Origin: Allomesorhizobium camelthorni
Lineage (GTDB): Bacteria > Pseudomonadota > Alphaproteobacteria > Rhizobiales > Rhizobiaceae
Length of the DNA stretch: 64,000 nt
NCBI RefSeq assembly: GCF_011045125.1
Contig: NZ_JAAKZF010000029.1
Coordinates: 1-64,000, forward strand
Direction: 5' to 3'
Made by a program: the position numbers and the translations under genes. Numbering within the stretch: the first letter of the stretch is position 1; the number at the start of each line of letters is the position of its first letter. The notes below the pieces were generated by a model. The model was not told where the DNA came from, ran no database searches, and saw only the letters and a program-made list of their open reading frames with translations. Of the stretch, positions 1 to 9,189 are shown one piece after another.

Positions 1-213
1 CACCCCGAGATCTTCAACAACCGTCTAGCCCCGCCGCATCCGTGGCGAAAACAGGGCAAAAGCATAGCGGTATCTTGACGCGCCCGAGCCCGTTTCGCAT
101 ACACCGCAGCGAAAGCCCGAATTCTGTCAGCCATGCTGTCCGGATTCAGGCTCCATCGCATCGGTCCCGGGGAGGGGAATTTCCGGGCCAGAAAATCAGG
201 GAAGAATTCGGCA

Positions 214-2370
214 ATGACCATGCTTTACGTCGTCATCGCCTGCGGCCTGCTTTCCATCCTGTACGCCATCTGGGCGACACGGTCGGTTCTCGCATCCGAC
301 CAGGGAAATGCACGCATGCAGGAAATCTCGGCCGCCATCCGCGAGGGTGCGCAGGCCTATCTGGCGCGGCAATACACCACAATCGCCATCGTCGGCGTGG
401 TCGTGCTGCTGCTCGCCTGGTGGCTGCTCTCGGCGAGTGCTGCGATCGGCTTCCTGATCGGCGCCGTTCTGTCGGGCTCTGCCGGCTTCATAGGCATGCA
501 TGTCTCTGTCCGCGCCAATGTGCGCACCGCGCAGGCCGCTTCCAACAGCCTCGCGGCCGGCCTCGACATCGCCTTCAAATCGGGCGCCATCACCGGCATG
601 CTGGTGGCCGGTCTCGCTCTCCTGGGCGTGTCCGTCTACTACTTGGTCCTGACCGGTCCGATGGGTCTTGCGCCCGATGATCGCACGGTCATCGACTCGC
701 TGGTTTCGCTCGGCTTCGGCGCATCGCTGATCTCGATCTTCGCCCGTCTCGGCGGCGGCATCTTCACCAAGGGTGCGGATGTCGGCGGCGATCTCGTCGG
801 CAAGGTCGAAGCCGGTATTCCCGAAGACGACCCGCGCAACCCGGCCACCATCGCAGACAATGTCGGCGATAATGTCGGCGACTGCGCCGGCATGGCGGCC
901 GATTTGTTCGAAACCTATGCAGTGACGGTCGTCGCCACCATGGTGCTCGCCGCGATCTTCTTCGGCGGCACGGACATGCTCGGCAGCGTCATGCTCTATC
1001 CGCTCGCCATCTGCGGCGCCTGCATCGTCACCTCGATCATCGGCACCTTCTTCGTCAAGCTCGGCTCCAACGGCTCGATCATGGGCGCTCTGTACAAGGG
1101 CCTCATCGTGACCGGCCTGCTGTCGATCCTCGGCCTCGGCGCGGCCACCTCGCTGACCATCGGCTGGGGCGAGATCGGAACCGGCGGCGGCGTCGCCATC
1201 ACCGGGCAGAACCTGTTCATCTGCGGCATTATCGGCCTTGCGGTGACCGGTCTGATCGTGGTGATCACCGAATACTACACCGGCACCGGCAAGCGCCCGG
1301 TCAACTCGATCGCCCAGGCGTCCGTCACCGGCCACGGCACCAACGTCATCCAGGGCCTCGCGGTCTCGCTCGAATCGACGGCGCTGCCGGCCATCGTCAT
1401 CGTCGGCGGCATCATCACCACCTTCCAGCTTGCCGGCCTGTTCGGCACGGCGATCGCAGTGACGACCATGCTCGGCCTTGCCGGCATGATCGTGGCGCTC
1501 GACGCCTTCGGCCCGGTCACCGACAATGCCGGCGGCATTGCCGAGATGGCGGGCCTGCCCAAGGAAGTGCGCCAGTCGACCGACGCGCTCGACGCGGTCG
1601 GCAACACCACCAAGGCGGTCACCAAGGGTTATGCGATTGGCTCGGCCGGCCTCGGCGCGCTAGTGCTGTTCGCGGCCTACAGCTACGACCTGCAGTACTT
1701 TGCCGCCAAGGCGAATGAGGCCGGTTCGACGCTGTTTCCGTATTTCAAGGACATGGGCACGGTCTCCTTCGACCTCTCCAACCCCTATGTCGTCGCCGGC
1801 CTGATCTTCGGCGGCCTGATCCCGTATCTGTTCGGCGGCATCGCGATGACCGCCGTCGGCCGCGCCGCGGGCTCGATCGTGGAAGAGGTGCGCAAACAGT
1901 TCCGCGAGGATCCGGGCATCATGAAGGGAACCTCGAAGCCCAACTATGCCCGCGCCGTCGACATTCTGACCAAGGCGGCGATCAAGGAAATGATCATCCC
2001 GTCGCTGCTGCCGGTGCTGGCGCCGCTGGTCGTCTATTTCGGCGTGCTGCTGATCTCGGGCTCCAAGGCCTCGGCCTTCGCCGCGCTCGGCGCATCGCTG
2101 CTCGGCGTCATCGTCAACGGCTTGTTCGTCGCCATCTCGATGACCTCTGGCGGCGGCGCCTGGGACAACGCCAAGAAGTCCTTCGAGGACGGTTTTACCG
2201 ACAAGGACGGCGTCAAGCACCTGAAGGGTTCGGAAGCCCACAAGGCCTCGGTGACCGGCGACACGGTCGGCGATCCCTACAAGGACACCGCCGGCCCGGC
2301 CGTCAACCCGGCCATCAAGATCACCAACATCGTGGCGCTCCTGCTTCTGGCCGTGCTCGCGCACGGCTGA
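214..2370 (+). CDS. hppA: K+-independent proton-translocating pyrophosphatase
   Basis: Integral-membrane pyrophosphatase that couples PPi hydrolysis to H+ pumping out of the cytoplasm. The 718-residue product is almost entirely hydrophobic segments and carries the family's substrate loops, including [15 protein letters not shown] and [12 protein letters not shown] in the first half and [13 protein letters not shown] in the middle. Residue 467 is lysine within GNTTKA. The K+-independent subfamily has Lys here and the K+-dependent one has Ala, so this should be the K+-insensitive type. An in-frame upstream ATG at 133 exists. I chose 214 because GGGAAG sits just ahead of it and the extra 27 residues are basic and unlike the family N-terminus. 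A strong hairpin terminator follows at 2391. Confidence 0.95.
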   Translation: MTMLYVVIACGLLSILYAIWATRSVLASDQGNARMQEISAAIREGAQAYLARQYTTIAIVGVVVLLLAWWLLSASAAIGFLIGAVLSGSAGFIGMHVSVRANVRTAQAASNSLAAGLDIAFKSGAITGMLVAGLALLGVSVYYLVLTGPMGLAPDDRTVIDSLVSLGFGASLISIFARLGGGIFTKGADVGGDLVGKVEAGIPEDDPRNPATIADNVGDNVGDCAGMAADLFETYAVTVVATMVLAAIFFGGTDMLGSVMLYPLAICGACIVTSIIGTFFVKLGSNGSIMGALYKGLIVTGLLSILGLGAATSLTIGWGEIGTGGGVAITGQNLFICGIIGLAVTGLIVVITEYYTGTGKRPVNSIAQASVTGHGTNVIQGLAVSLESTALPAIVIVGGIITTFQLAGLFGTAIAVTTMLGLAGMIVALDAFGPVTDNAGGIAEMAGLPKEVRQSTDALDAVGNTTKAVTKGYAIGSAGLGALVLFAAYSYDLQYFAAKANEAGSTLFPYFKDMGTVSFDLSNPYVVAGLIFGGLIPYLFGGIAMTAVGRAAGSIVEEVRKQFREDPGIMKGTSKPNYARAVDILTKAAIKEMIIPSLLPVLAPLVVYFGVLLISGSKASAFAALGASLLGVIVNGLFVAISMTSGGGAWDNAKKSFEDGFTDKDGVKHLKGSEAHKASVTGDTVGDPYKDTAGPAVNPAIKITNIVALLLLAVLAHG

Positions 2371-2390
2371 TCCAGGCGTTCATTGCAAGG

Positions 2391-2428
2391 AAAAAGCCCC
2401 GCGGGAGCGATCCCGCGGGGCTTTTTTT
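2391..2428. terminator. Bidirectional Rho-independent terminator
   Basis: A perfect GC-rich stem (GCCCCGCGGGA / TCCCGCGGGGC) with a GCGA loop is flanked by five A on the left and seven T on the right. It therefore works as a terminator on both strands. It sits between the convergent ends of hppA (2370) and bamE (2450) and probably serves both. Confidence 0.9.
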
Positions 2429-2449
2429 GAGGTATCCGTCCCGTGCGGC

Positions 2450-2965
2450 TTATTGCTGGGGCGCGCCGGGAAGGCTGGTCGGCATGCCGGCAGCGCCTGC
2501 CAGCAGCTGGCCGATGAAGTTCTGGTCCTTGCCCGCGGTCGGCGTGGTGCGGGAGATGAAGTCGAACACCTTGCCGTCCTGCAGGCCGTAATTGGCGATG
2601 TTGGTGACGCGCCCGTCCTCGCCGAAATAGACCGCCAGGATGCGCTGGTCGATGAGCTTGGGCTTGGCGAAGGCGACGGCGCGGCGGCGGGTCTGCGAAA
2701 TGTAGTAGAAGACCTCGTTGTCGAAGGTCGCCGTGGTCGACGGGCTGCCCAGCGCCAGGATCACCTGTTCGCGGCTCGAACCGACCGGCACCAGGTCGAT
2801 CTGCTGCTGGTCGATGACATAGCCCTGCGTCAGCGTCTCGCTCGGGGTCAGGTCGCCGAAGGTTTTTGAGGTGTTGCAGGCGGAAAGCGTCAATGCCGTT
2901 CCGAGCAGGCATGCCGCCCCGGCCAGGCGCGGCGAAAATGCGGTCTTGAAATCCTGGCAGGCCAA
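2450..2965 (-). CDS. bamE: Outer membrane protein assembly factor BamE (SmpA/OmlA) lipoprotein
   Basis: Lipoprotein subunit of the BAM complex that inserts beta-barrel proteins into the outer membrane. The product has a hydrophobic lipoprotein signal ending in the lipobox LSAC (Cys30 with the start used here). A SmpA/OmlA fold follows, including VPVGSSREQVILALGSP and VFYYISQ, the usual helix and strand elements of BamE. The start is inferred as TTG at 2965: GGGAG lies six bases upstream and the signal peptide then has a normal length. The only ATG further upstream (3091) would add 42 residues of non-signal sequence and overlap the divergent gene. The 171-residue length suits alphaproteobacterial BamE, which have a C-terminal tail. 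Confidence 0.85.
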   Translation of the reverse strand: MACQDFKTAFSPRLAGAACLLGTALTLSACNTSKTFGDLTPSETLTQGYVIDQQQIDLVPVGSSREQVILALGSPSTTATFDNEVFYYISQTRRRAVAFAKPKLIDQRILAVYFGEDGRVTNIANYGLQDGKVFDFISRTTPTAGKDQNFIGQLLAGAAGMPTSLPGAPQQ

Positions 2966-3090
2966 CAACAACTCCCATCCCAAATTCGGTATCGCGGCCC
3001 GCCTTGCGCGGAGCCGCAAAACCGGTAAACCAGCTTGCGCGCCGATGCAACACAGCCCGCCGGCGAAACGGTTCCTCAAGGAGACCGCCA

Positions 3091-3633
3091 ATGTTCAAAC
3101 GCCTGTTTGGCGGCGACCGCAACGCCAATCGCGCGATCACGGACGCGCTCTACGGTGAAATCGTGGCGGCCGCGCGGCAGCCTGTGTTTTATTCGGACTG
3201 GAACGTACCCGACACGCCGCTCGGCCGTTTCGAGATGCTGTCGCTGCACATGTTCCTGTTCCAGCATCGCCTGCACGGCGAGACCGGGGTCTCGCGCGAG
3301 ATCGCCCAGGAGCTGACCGACGATTTCTTCACGGATCTCGATCATTCGCTGCGCGAACTCGGCATAGGCGATGCCGGCGTGCCGAAGCGGATGAAGAAGC
3401 TGGCGCGGATGTTTTACGGCCGCACCAAATCCTATGCCGACGCGCTCGACGCCGGCGACCGGCCCGCACTCGCCGCCGCCCTGGCGCGCAATGTCCGGCC
3501 CGAAGCCGGTGACTGGCCGGAAGCCGATGCGCTGGCCGGCTACATGTTCGAGACCGTCGCCGCGCTGGCGCGGCAGCCGTCCGCGGCGATCCATGGCGGC
3601 GCGATCGGCTTTCCCGCGCCCCAGCCGGGTTGA
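3091..3633 (+). CDS. Ubiquinol-cytochrome c chaperone family protein (CBP3-like)
   Basis: 180-residue soluble protein of the ubiquinol-cytochrome c chaperone family, which in mitochondria and alphaproteobacteria helps assemble the cytochrome bc1 complex. The central part (FEMLSLHMFLFQHRL, then DDFFTDLDHSLRELGIGD and RMKKLARMFYGRTKSY) matches the conserved helical core. The ATG at 3091 follows AAGGAG at about eight bases, which decides it over an in-frame ATG at 3004. It is divergent from bamE with about 125 bp between starts, and 12 bp ahead of the DUF177 gene, so the two are probably co-transcribed. The family assignment is firm; the specific bc1 role is inferred from the family. Confidence 0.85.
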   Translation: MFKRLFGGDRNANRAITDALYGEIVAAARQPVFYSDWNVPDTPLGRFEMLSLHMFLFQHRLHGETGVSREIAQELTDDFFTDLDHSLRELGIGDAGVPKRMKKLARMFYGRTKSYADALDAGDRPALAAALARNVRPEAGDWPEADALAGYMFETVAALARQPSAAIHGGAIGFPAPQPG

Positions 3634-3645
3634 AAGGAGCCTGCG

Positions 3646-4209
3646 ATGAAACATCACCATGAACAGCCGGTGAGCCCGGTTTCGTTCAATGTCAACGTCG
3701 CGCGGCTGCCGCAAAAGGGCATGCCGGTGGTGATCGAGGCCAACGGGAAGCAGCTTGCGGCGCTCGCGGAAGAGCACAGCCTGCTTTCGGTGAAGGATTT
3801 CCGCGCGGAACTGCATGTCGGTTCCTGGAAGCGCAATGGGGTAAAGGTTTCAGGCGTGGTCTTGGCCGACATCGTGCAGGCCTGCGTGGTGACGCTCGAA
3901 CCGCTCGACGCCCATATCGAGGAGGAGGTCTCGGGGCTGTTCCTGCCGGAGGATTCGAAACTCGGCCGGCTCGGCTTCGAGGGCGGCGGCGAGATCATGC
4001 TCGATGCCGAAGGCCCCGACAGCCCGGAAGTCTTTTCCGGCGACACCATAGATGTCGGTGCGCTGGCGGAGGAATTCTTCGGCCTGGCCATCGATCCCTA
4101 TCCGCGCAAGAGCGGCGTGGCGCTGGAGGCCCCGGCATCCGATGCGGGCGAAGCGGCCGTCGAGAGCGAATTGCAGCGAAAGCTGCGCTCGCTGATCGAT
4201 AAATCCTGA
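3646..4209 (+). CDS. DUF177 (YceD-family) protein
   Basis: 187-residue acidic DUF177 protein. In many bacteria members sit beside rpmF/plsX/fabH, and the plant and bacterial relatives are linked to 23S rRNA accumulation. The conserved stretch CVVTLEPLDAHIEEEV gives the family's C-V-x-T-L-E-P core, and the acidic C-terminal half ends with the typical alphaproteobacterial tail. Start 3646 has AAAGGAG nearby and follows the chaperone gene by 12 bp. It lies 103 bp before plsX. No rpmF is present here, so the usual yceD-rpmF-plsX pairing is broken. Confidence 0.85.
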   Translation: MKHHHEQPVSPVSFNVNVARLPQKGMPVVIEANGKQLAALAEEHSLLSVKDFRAELHVGSWKRNGVKVSGVVLADIVQACVVTLEPLDAHIEEEVSGLFLPEDSKLGRLGFEGGGEIMLDAEGPDSPEVFSGDTIDVGALAEEFFGLAIDPYPRKSGVALEAPASDAGEAAVESELQRKLRSLIDKS

Positions 4210-4312
4210 AAACACCCGGGCAAGTTCCGAAATCGCGGTTGTGCGGCTCCGCAAAACCGCTATTTTCCCCCTGCCTGACCAAGGCAGCCGAGTAATGTGA
4301 GATGATTGCCGA

Positions 4313-5380
4313 GTGATCAGGATTTCCATCGATGCCATGGGCGGCGATCACGGGCCGGCGGTAGTCATCCCCGCGTTGATGATGGTGGCGACGCGCCGCC
4401 CCGACGTGCGGTTCCTGGTCTATGGCCGCTCGGAAGCGGTCCGGCCGGAACTGGACAGGTTCCCCAAGCTCGCCGCCATCACCGAATTCATCCACTGCGA
4501 TGTCGCGGTAAGCATGGACGACAAGCCGAGCAAGGCGTTGCGCCACGGCCGCTGGAAATCGTCCATGTGGAAGTCGATCGAGGCGGTCAAGACGGGTGAC
4601 GCCGACGCCTGCGTGTCGGCCGGCAATACCGGCGCGCTGATGGCGATGTCGAAATTCTGCCTGCGCACCATGGCCACCATCGAGCGGCCGGCGATCGCGG
4701 CGATCTGGCCGACGCTGCGCGGCGAAAGCGTCGTGCTGGACGTTGGCGCCACGATCGGCGCGGACGCCCACCAGCTTATCGATTTCGCCATCCTCGGAAC
4801 GGCCATGGCGCGGGCGCTCTATGGAATGGACAAGCCGACCGTCGGCCTGCTCAACATCGGCGTCGAGGAGGTCAAGGGCCAGGAAGAGGTCAAGGAAGCG
4901 GGCCGCCTGCTGCGCGAGGCCAGCATGATGTCGATGGGCTATCACGGCTTCGTCGAAGGCGACGACATCGGCAAGGGCACGGTCGACGTGGTGGTCACCG
5001 AGGGTTTTGCCGGCAATATCGCGCTGAAGACCGCCGAAGGCACGGTGCGGCAGATCTCGACCTATTTGCGCGCCGCGATGAGCCGGACGCTGATGGCCAG
5101 GATCGGCGCTGTCTTCGCCAAGGGCGCGTTCAACACGCTCAAAGAGAAGATGGATGTGCGCAAGGCCAATGGCGGCGTGTTCCTGGGGCTCAACGGCATC
5201 GTCGTGAAGAGCCATGGCGGCACCGACGATGAAGGTTTTGCGGCGGCGATCGAACTCGCCTACGATATGACCCGCAATCGGTTGCTCGACCGGATCGAGG
5301 CCGACCTCGACCTGTTCCATGCGCGTCACCCGAAATCTTCGCTCAGGCCGGCAGCCGCTGCCGGCGATGCTATTGAATAG
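4313..5380 (+). CDS. plsX: Phosphate acyltransferase PlsX
   Basis: Converts acyl-ACP plus phosphate to acyl-phosphate, the donor for PlsY in phospholipid synthesis. It is a peripheral membrane enzyme. The 355-residue product begins with the family hallmark [12 protein letters not shown] and contains [10 protein letters not shown] and the [17 protein letters not shown] segment typical of PlsX. The start codon is GTG at 4313, placed so that translation begins at [11 protein letters not shown]. It is followed 13 bp later by fabH, the classic plsX-fabH pair, so acyl-phosphate formation and fatty-acid initiation are probably co-expressed. Confidence 0.95.
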   Translation: MIRISIDAMGGDHGPAVVIPALMMVATRRPDVRFLVYGRSEAVRPELDRFPKLAAITEFIHCDVAVSMDDKPSKALRHGRWKSSMWKSIEAVKTGDADACVSAGNTGALMAMSKFCLRTMATIERPAIAAIWPTLRGESVVLDVGATIGADAHQLIDFAILGTAMARALYGMDKPTVGLLNIGVEEVKGQEEVKEAGRLLREASMMSMGYHGFVEGDDIGKGTVDVVVTEGFAGNIALKTAEGTVRQISTYLRAAMSRTLMARIGAVFAKGAFNTLKEKMDVRKANGGVFLGLNGIVVKSHGGTDDEGFAAAIELAYDMTRNRLLDRIEADLDLFHARHPKSSLRPAAAAGDAIE

Positions 5381-5393
5381 GATTTAGTTCCAG

Positions 5394-6365
5394 ATGATCA
5401 GATCAGTCGTGCGTGGCATCGGATCCGCGTTGCCGCGTCGCATCATGAAGAATACCGATTTCGAAGGCGTGCTGGAAACGTCCGACGAGTGGATCGCCCA
5501 GCGCACCGGCATCCGCCAGCGCCACATCGCCTCCGACGACGAGACGACGGCGTCGCTGGGCGAGGCGGCTGCGCGCGCCGCGCTCGACAATGCAGGGCTG
5601 ACGCCGGCCGACATCGACCTGATCGTGCTCGCCACTTCGACGCCGAACAACACATTTCCCGCGACCGCGGTGGAGATCCAGAACCGCCTCGGCATGCATC
5701 ACGGCTTCGCCTTCGACATGCAGGCGGTGTGTTCGGGCTTCGTCTATGCGGTCGCAACCGCCGATCTCTACATTCGCGGCGGCCTCGCCAGGCGCGTGCT
5801 GGTGATCGGCTCGGAAACGTTTTCGCGCATTCTCGACTGGACCGACCGCTCGACCTGCGTTTTGTTCGGCGACGGGGCAGGGGCCCTGATCCTCGAGGCG
5901 CAGGAGGGCGAGGGCACGATCGCCGATCGCGGCGTGCTCGCCGCCAGCCTGCGCTCCGACGGCGTCCATAAGGACAAGCTCTACGTCGACGGCGGCCCGT
6001 CCACCACCGGCACGGTCGGCCTGCTGCGCATGGAAGGCCGCGAGGTGTTCAAGCATGCCGTCGGCATGATCACCGACGTGATCGAGGCGACCTTTTCGCA
6101 GGCCGGCATCACGGCCGAGGATCTCGACTGGTTCGTGCCGCATCAGGCAAACAAGCGCATCATCGATGCGTCTGCCAGGAAGCTCGGCATCGCGGACGAA
6201 AAGGTGGTGGTGACCGTCAATCTGCATGGCAACACCTCGGCGGCGTCGGTGCCGCTGGCGCTTGCCGTGGCCGTGGCCGACGGGCGCGTGAAGAAGGGCG
6301 ACCTGGTGCTGCTGGAAGCCATGGGCGGCGGCTTCACCTGGGGCGCCGTACTGCTACGCTGGTGA
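5394..6365 (+). CDS. fabH: Beta-ketoacyl-ACP synthase III
   Basis: Catalyses the first condensation of fatty-acid synthesis, acetyl-CoA with malonyl-ACP. The 323-residue thiolase-fold protein has the complete triad: Cys113 in AVCSGF, His250 in VPHQANKRI and Asn280 in [10 protein letters not shown]. The ATG at 5394 gives the normal N-terminus ([14 protein letters not shown]). It is downstream of plsX by 13 bp and upstream of ihfA by about 170 bp, with a candidate promoter for ihfA in that gap. Confidence 0.95.
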   Translation: MIRSVVRGIGSALPRRIMKNTDFEGVLETSDEWIAQRTGIRQRHIASDDETTASLGEAAARAALDNAGLTPADIDLIVLATSTPNNTFPATAVEIQNRLGMHHGFAFDMQAVCSGFVYAVATADLYIRGGLARRVLVIGSETFSRILDWTDRSTCVLFGDGAGALILEAQEGEGTIADRGVLAASLRSDGVHKDKLYVDGGPSTTGTVGLLRMEGREVFKHAVGMITDVIEATFSQAGITAEDLDWFVPHQANKRIIDASARKLGIADEKVVVTVNLHGNTSAASVPLALAVAVADGRVKKGDLVLLEAMGGGFTWGAVLLRW

Positions 6366-6456
6366 TCGGCTGCCCTCATTAGCCGGAACAGCCTTGCCGC
6401 AGCGCGGATCATCAAATCAATTCAACATGATTGCGGCGAACGCACCGGTTCGGTCC

Positions 6457-6485
6457 TTGACCTTGTCGGACCAATTTTCTAACGT
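6457..6485 (+). promoter_or_regulatory. Candidate sigma-70-type promoter for ihfA
   Basis: TTGACC at 6457 and TAACGT at 6480 are separated by exactly 17 bases. They lie about 50 bases before the ihfA start in a locally AT-rich stretch. The -35 is close to consensus and the -10 is weak. Confidence 0.35.
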
Positions 6486-6534
6486 CTTGGCGTTTGTAGG
6501 CTTTTTTGTTTTTCGAGGATGGTTGGACGGTCGC

Positions 6535-6879
6535 ATGGGGGGAAAGACACTGACGCGCGCCGATCTCGCCGAAGCCGTCTATCGCAAGGTCGGCCTCTCC
6601 CGCACGGAGTCTGCCGAACTCGTGGAATCCGTACTCGACGAAATCTGCGAAGCCATCGTCCGCGGTGAAACCGTCAAGCTCTCTTCCTTCGCCACGTTCC
6701 ACGTGCGCGGCAAAAACGAGCGTATCGGCCGCAATCCCAAAACCGGCGAAGAAGTGCCGATCCTGCCGCGCCGCGTCATGACCTTCAAGGCCTCCAACGT
6801 GCTGAAGAACCGCATCCTGCGCGCTCACCAGAACAGCAAGGGCAAGGGCGCCAAGCAGGCCGCATCGGCTGGCGAGTAG
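6535..6879 (+). CDS. ihfA: Integration host factor subunit alpha
   Basis: DNA-bending protein, one half of the IHF heterodimer. The 114-residue product has the HU/IHF fold with the beta-arm signature [12 protein letters not shown] and the alpha-specific N-terminus ([19 protein letters not shown]). An in-frame ATG at 6394 would add 47 unrelated residues. The ATG at 6535 gives the standard alphaproteobacterial N-terminus [11 protein letters not shown]. It has its own putative promoter at 6457. It precedes the MerR gene by about 185 bp, an order common in Rhizobiales. Confidence 0.95.
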   Translation: MGGKTLTRADLAEAVYRKVGLSRTESAELVESVLDEICEAIVRGETVKLSSFATFHVRGKNERIGRNPKTGEEVPILPRRVMTFKASNVLKNRILRAHQNSKGKGAKQAASAGE

Positions 6880-7063
6880 CTCGGCTTCGATCGATAAATC
6901 GCGCGCCAGGCTCGCGCCGGGCTTGAATTCCAGCCGGCAAACCGCTGAAATGAGGTGCGAATCGGTGCCGTGGCTCACTTGCGGGCGCAACACTCCGGTT
7001 CGGCGAGCTTGATCCCACCCGGCCGCCTCAGGCCTTCGGGATCGGCCATGGAGGAATTCGCGC

Positions 7064-7606
7064 ATGGACAAGAGCCCCGACGCATTCCGGACCATCAGCG
7101 AGGTCGCCGAGGACCTCGATCTGCCGCAGCACGTGCTGCGCTTCTGGGAAACGCGCTTCACCCAGATCAAGCCGATGAAGCGCGGCGGCGGCCGGCGCTA
7201 CTACCGGCCGCAGGATGTCGACCTGATCAAGGGCATCCGCCACATGCTTTACGACCAGGGCTACACCATCAAGGGCGTGCAGAAACTGCTGCGCGAGAAC
7301 GGCAACCAGTTCATCGTCGCGGTCGGAAGCGGCGACCGTGCGGCCGTGGAGGCGATTGCGCAGCGCAAGCAGGCTGAGGCCGCGCCGCCGACGCCGGCCG
7401 CGCAGCCGCGCGGAGCGGACGACGAAATGCTGGTCGGCGAACCCAGGGCCAAGCCGAACCGCCGCTTTTTCGGCCTTGGCAAGGCCGAGGAGGACGGACC
7501 GGTGCAGCCCGACAGCGGCAAGCTTTCGCGCGACAACCGCGCGCTGCTGCAGGAAGCGCTGTTCGACCTGCTCGAATGCAAGCGGCTGCTCGACCAGGTC
7601 CGCTGA
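7064..7606 (+). CDS. MerR-family transcriptional regulator
   Basis: 180-residue regulator. The N-terminal winged helix-turn-helix spans about residues 10-80 ([19 protein letters not shown], then [19 protein letters not shown]), as in MerR proteins. The C-terminal part is long, low-complexity and proline/alanine-rich with no metal-binding cysteines, so it is not a metal sensor of the MerR/CueR type. It belongs to the uncharacterised MerR group found next to ihfA in Rhizobiales. Effector and targets are unknown. Confidence 0.85.
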   Translation: MDKSPDAFRTISEVAEDLDLPQHVLRFWETRFTQIKPMKRGGGRRYYRPQDVDLIKGIRHMLYDQGYTIKGVQKLLRENGNQFIVAVGSGDRAAVEAIAQRKQAEAAPPTPAAQPRGADDEMLVGEPRAKPNRRFFGLGKAEEDGPVQPDSGKLSRDNRALLQEALFDLLECKRLLDQVR

Positions 7607-7932
7607 TGTCCGGCCCGGACAGGCAGCAGGCCGAACCGAACGGCGGTCTAGATGTGAGCTTTTTCGGCTCTGATCGCAGCGCCTGTCATGCGCTTGGTGG
7701 TGCCTTCTCGCCGTGATCCTTCGACAGGCTCAGGGACGGGGGAGAAGGGACAGGCGGCAATGCTGGCGACCCCCTCTCCACGTCCTGAGCGTGCCGAAGG
7801 ATCACGGCGAGAAGACCCTAATACACAGCGGCGGCGGTGAAAAAGACTCAGGCTGGACCAGTGCAAGTGGTCGAAATCTGACGCTTGGTTCCGGGGCAGT
7901 AAGCCTGTTCAGGGGGTGGTTAGCGGCCCCGA
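7607..7932. other. Gene-free stretch with two repeat elements
   Basis: 326 bases between merR and the convergent small membrane-protein gene. It contains the long inverted repeat at 7703-7814 and the left copy of the 25-bp inverted repeat at 7866-7890. I see no credible coding region, tRNA or T-tailed terminator. Confidence 0.7.
7703..7814. repeat. Palindromic intergenic repeat (arms about 35 bp)
   Basis: The left arm, 7703-7737 (CTTCTCGCCGTGATCCTTCG then ACAGGCTCAGGGACG), is nearly the reverse complement of the right arm, 7781-7814 (CGTCCTGAGCGTGCCGAAGG then ATCACGGCGAGAAG). About 43 bases separate them. This is the architecture of a rhizobial REP/RIME-like palindromic element. It lies downstream of merR. 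Confidence 0.75.
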
Positions 7933-8499
7933 TCATCGCAGGCGGATTGTGACGTAGAAGCCTACGACAATAAGCGTTGCAGACCCCACCCAGAGACACA
8001 AGGCGAGTAGTAGTTTCCAAAAGCTCTTGCGGTATAGGCCCGCGTTCCGGGCCATTCGGCCACCACGCCAAGCCTTACTAGCACCATACATGACTGCAAA
8101 GGCGGCCATGAGCGCGACCCATCCTGGCACCAGCTTCAATAGCGGCGCACTGGGATCGTTATAAAGGTGGATGAACGCCACGACACCGCGATACAGCACG
8201 GGTGGTCCATAGTAGAACATGAACCATCCGCTGACCGCTCCCATGGGTACGTAGAAAGCGAGAGTGACCCGCCAGTTCTTTCCCAGCCAAGGCTCACCCT
8301 TCTTGGCCTGAGCACGGTACAAATCGGCCAAGAACAAGACAACGCCACCAATGAGGCTTAGCCCCAACCACCACCAATGCATCTGCCTGTCCTAGCGCTG
8401 GTTGGTTGCACCGGGGTTAACCGACGGGCCGCCTTTTCGTCCGCAAAGGGGCGGCAGCGGTATTCCGTTTCGGGTACCAAGCGTCAGGTTTTGACCACT
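7866..8499. mobile_element. Possible small mobile cassette bounded by 25-bp inverted repeats
   Basis: The end at 7866-7890 (AGTGGTCGAAATCTGACGCT then TGGTT) and the reverse complement of 8475-8499 (AGTGGTCAAAACCTGACGCT then TGGTA) agree at 22 of 25 positions. The only full gene between them is the low-GC membrane-protein gene at 7933-8382. The right repeat ends inside the stop codon of the neighbouring DUF982 gene. There is no transposase, so this would be a non-autonomous element or two independent copies of a dispersed repeat. No clear target-site duplication was seen. Confidence 0.35.
7933..8382 (-). CDS. Small polytopic membrane protein of unknown function
   Basis: 149 residues with about four hydrophobic segments: near residues 3-22 (WWLGLSLIGGVVLFLADLY), 40-58, 85-103 (LVPGWVALMAAFAVMYGAS) and 125-147 (LLLALCLWVGSATLIVVGFY). 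Basic loops lie between them. I recognise no family. Base composition is visibly lower in GC than the neighbours and codon use is less biased. Together with the flanking 25-bp inverted repeats, this suggests a horizontally acquired cassette. It reads opposite to merR. It has no obvious partner gene, so no function can be assigned. Confidence 0.6.
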   Translation of the reverse strand: MHWWWLGLSLIGGVVLFLADLYRAQAKKGEPWLGKNWRVTLAFYVPMGAVSGWFMFYYGPPVLYRGVVAFIHLYNDPSAPLLKLVPGWVALMAAFAVMYGASKAWRGGRMARNAGLYRKSFWKLLLALCLWVGSATLIVVGFYVTIRLR

Positions 8500-8761
8500 A
8501 GTGAGCGGATTCGCCGGCCAGGATGCCGGCTTCTTCCGCCGCTTCGATGAAGGCGTTGCGCGCATCTACGGTGGAACGGTGCCCGTCCTGCACCTTGAGG
8601 CAGGCGTCGACGGCGTCGCGGTGCCTTGGACCGCGAAGGGCCGGCCACTGGGTCAGAAGCAGATCGGTTGCCTGGCGGGTGCTGCCGACGGCTATCGGCC
8701 CGCCCTGATCGAGCGAGATCATGACGGGTTCTTGGAAACGCTTGTCAGGCTCGCTTTCCAT
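8498..8761 (-). CDS. DUF982 domain protein
   Basis: 87-residue protein of the DUF982 family, abundant in rhizobia and without known function. It shows the family pattern of a central tryptophan and Arg-Gly segment (LLTQWPALRGPRHRDAVDAC) followed by the C-terminal helix ARNAFIEAAEEAGIL. It starts one base after the stop of the DUF2188-like gene at 8763, so the two are surely co-transcribed. Its TAG stop overlaps the right 25-bp inverted repeat, so the repeat's arrival may have set the present C-terminus. Confidence 0.8.
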   Translation of the reverse strand: MESEPDKRFQEPVMISLDQGGPIAVGSTRQATDLLLTQWPALRGPRHRDAVDACLKVQDGHRSTVDARNAFIEAAEEAGILAGESAH

Positions 8762-8762
8762 G

Positions 8763-9008
8763 TCAGCCTCCGGCGGAAACGTCGGTCTCGGGCCGGTCCC
8801 GGCCGTCCACGACTTCCTCGTGCCACTCGCCTTCCTCGTCCTGGTAGATTATGCCTTCCGTCCTGCCGGCGAGCTGCTGTTCGGCGGCAGCGGCCTTGGC
8901 CGCCTCATAGGCTTGCGAGCGGCTGGCGAAGGTCTCCGAATACACATCGCCGAGCTTGTAGGCCCAGCCGCCATCATGTTCCACGATCTCATAGACAATC
9001 CGGGTCAT
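8763..9008 (-). CDS. DUF2188-like small protein
   Basis: 81-residue hydrophilic protein with the DUF2188-type pattern: an aromatic, glycine-rich strand (HDGGWAYKLGDVYSETF), then SRSQAYEAAKAAAAEQQLAG and a terminal strand containing IIYQDEEGEWHEEVV. The ATG at 9008 is fixed by a very strong AAAAGGAGGGTGAGC ahead of it, which rules out the longer reading from 9383. It is the first gene of a two-gene unit with the DUF982 gene. Function is unknown; such proteins are often stress-related, but nothing here shows that. Confidence 0.75.
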   Translation of the reverse strand: MTRIVYEIVEHDGGWAYKLGDVYSETFASRSQAYEAAKAAAAEQQLAGRTEGIIYQDEEGEWHEEVVDGRDRPETDVSAGG

Positions 9009-9189
9009 GCGCTCACCCTCCTTTTGACCGCTCAACGGGGCAAGGGTGAAGTTGTTCCTGGCGACCCCCGAACCGGCACCGAATCCGCATCCGGCAGCGG
9101 TTCTTACGGTGGGCAGCCGCCGAATTGCCGCGACACGCAACCGAACCTCCCTTATCAGTGCGCCGATCGATTCGACGAAGGGGACTGAC

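Noticed and set aside
1-78. Open frame on the plus strand from the window edge to a TGA at 76-78
   Set aside because: Only 25 codons are visible and nothing in them is recognisable; it could be the end of a gene upstream but cannot be supported.
7607-7702. A tRNA gene after merR, as found in some relatives
   Set aside because: No cloverleaf or conserved TTCGAATC-type T-arm sequence could be found.
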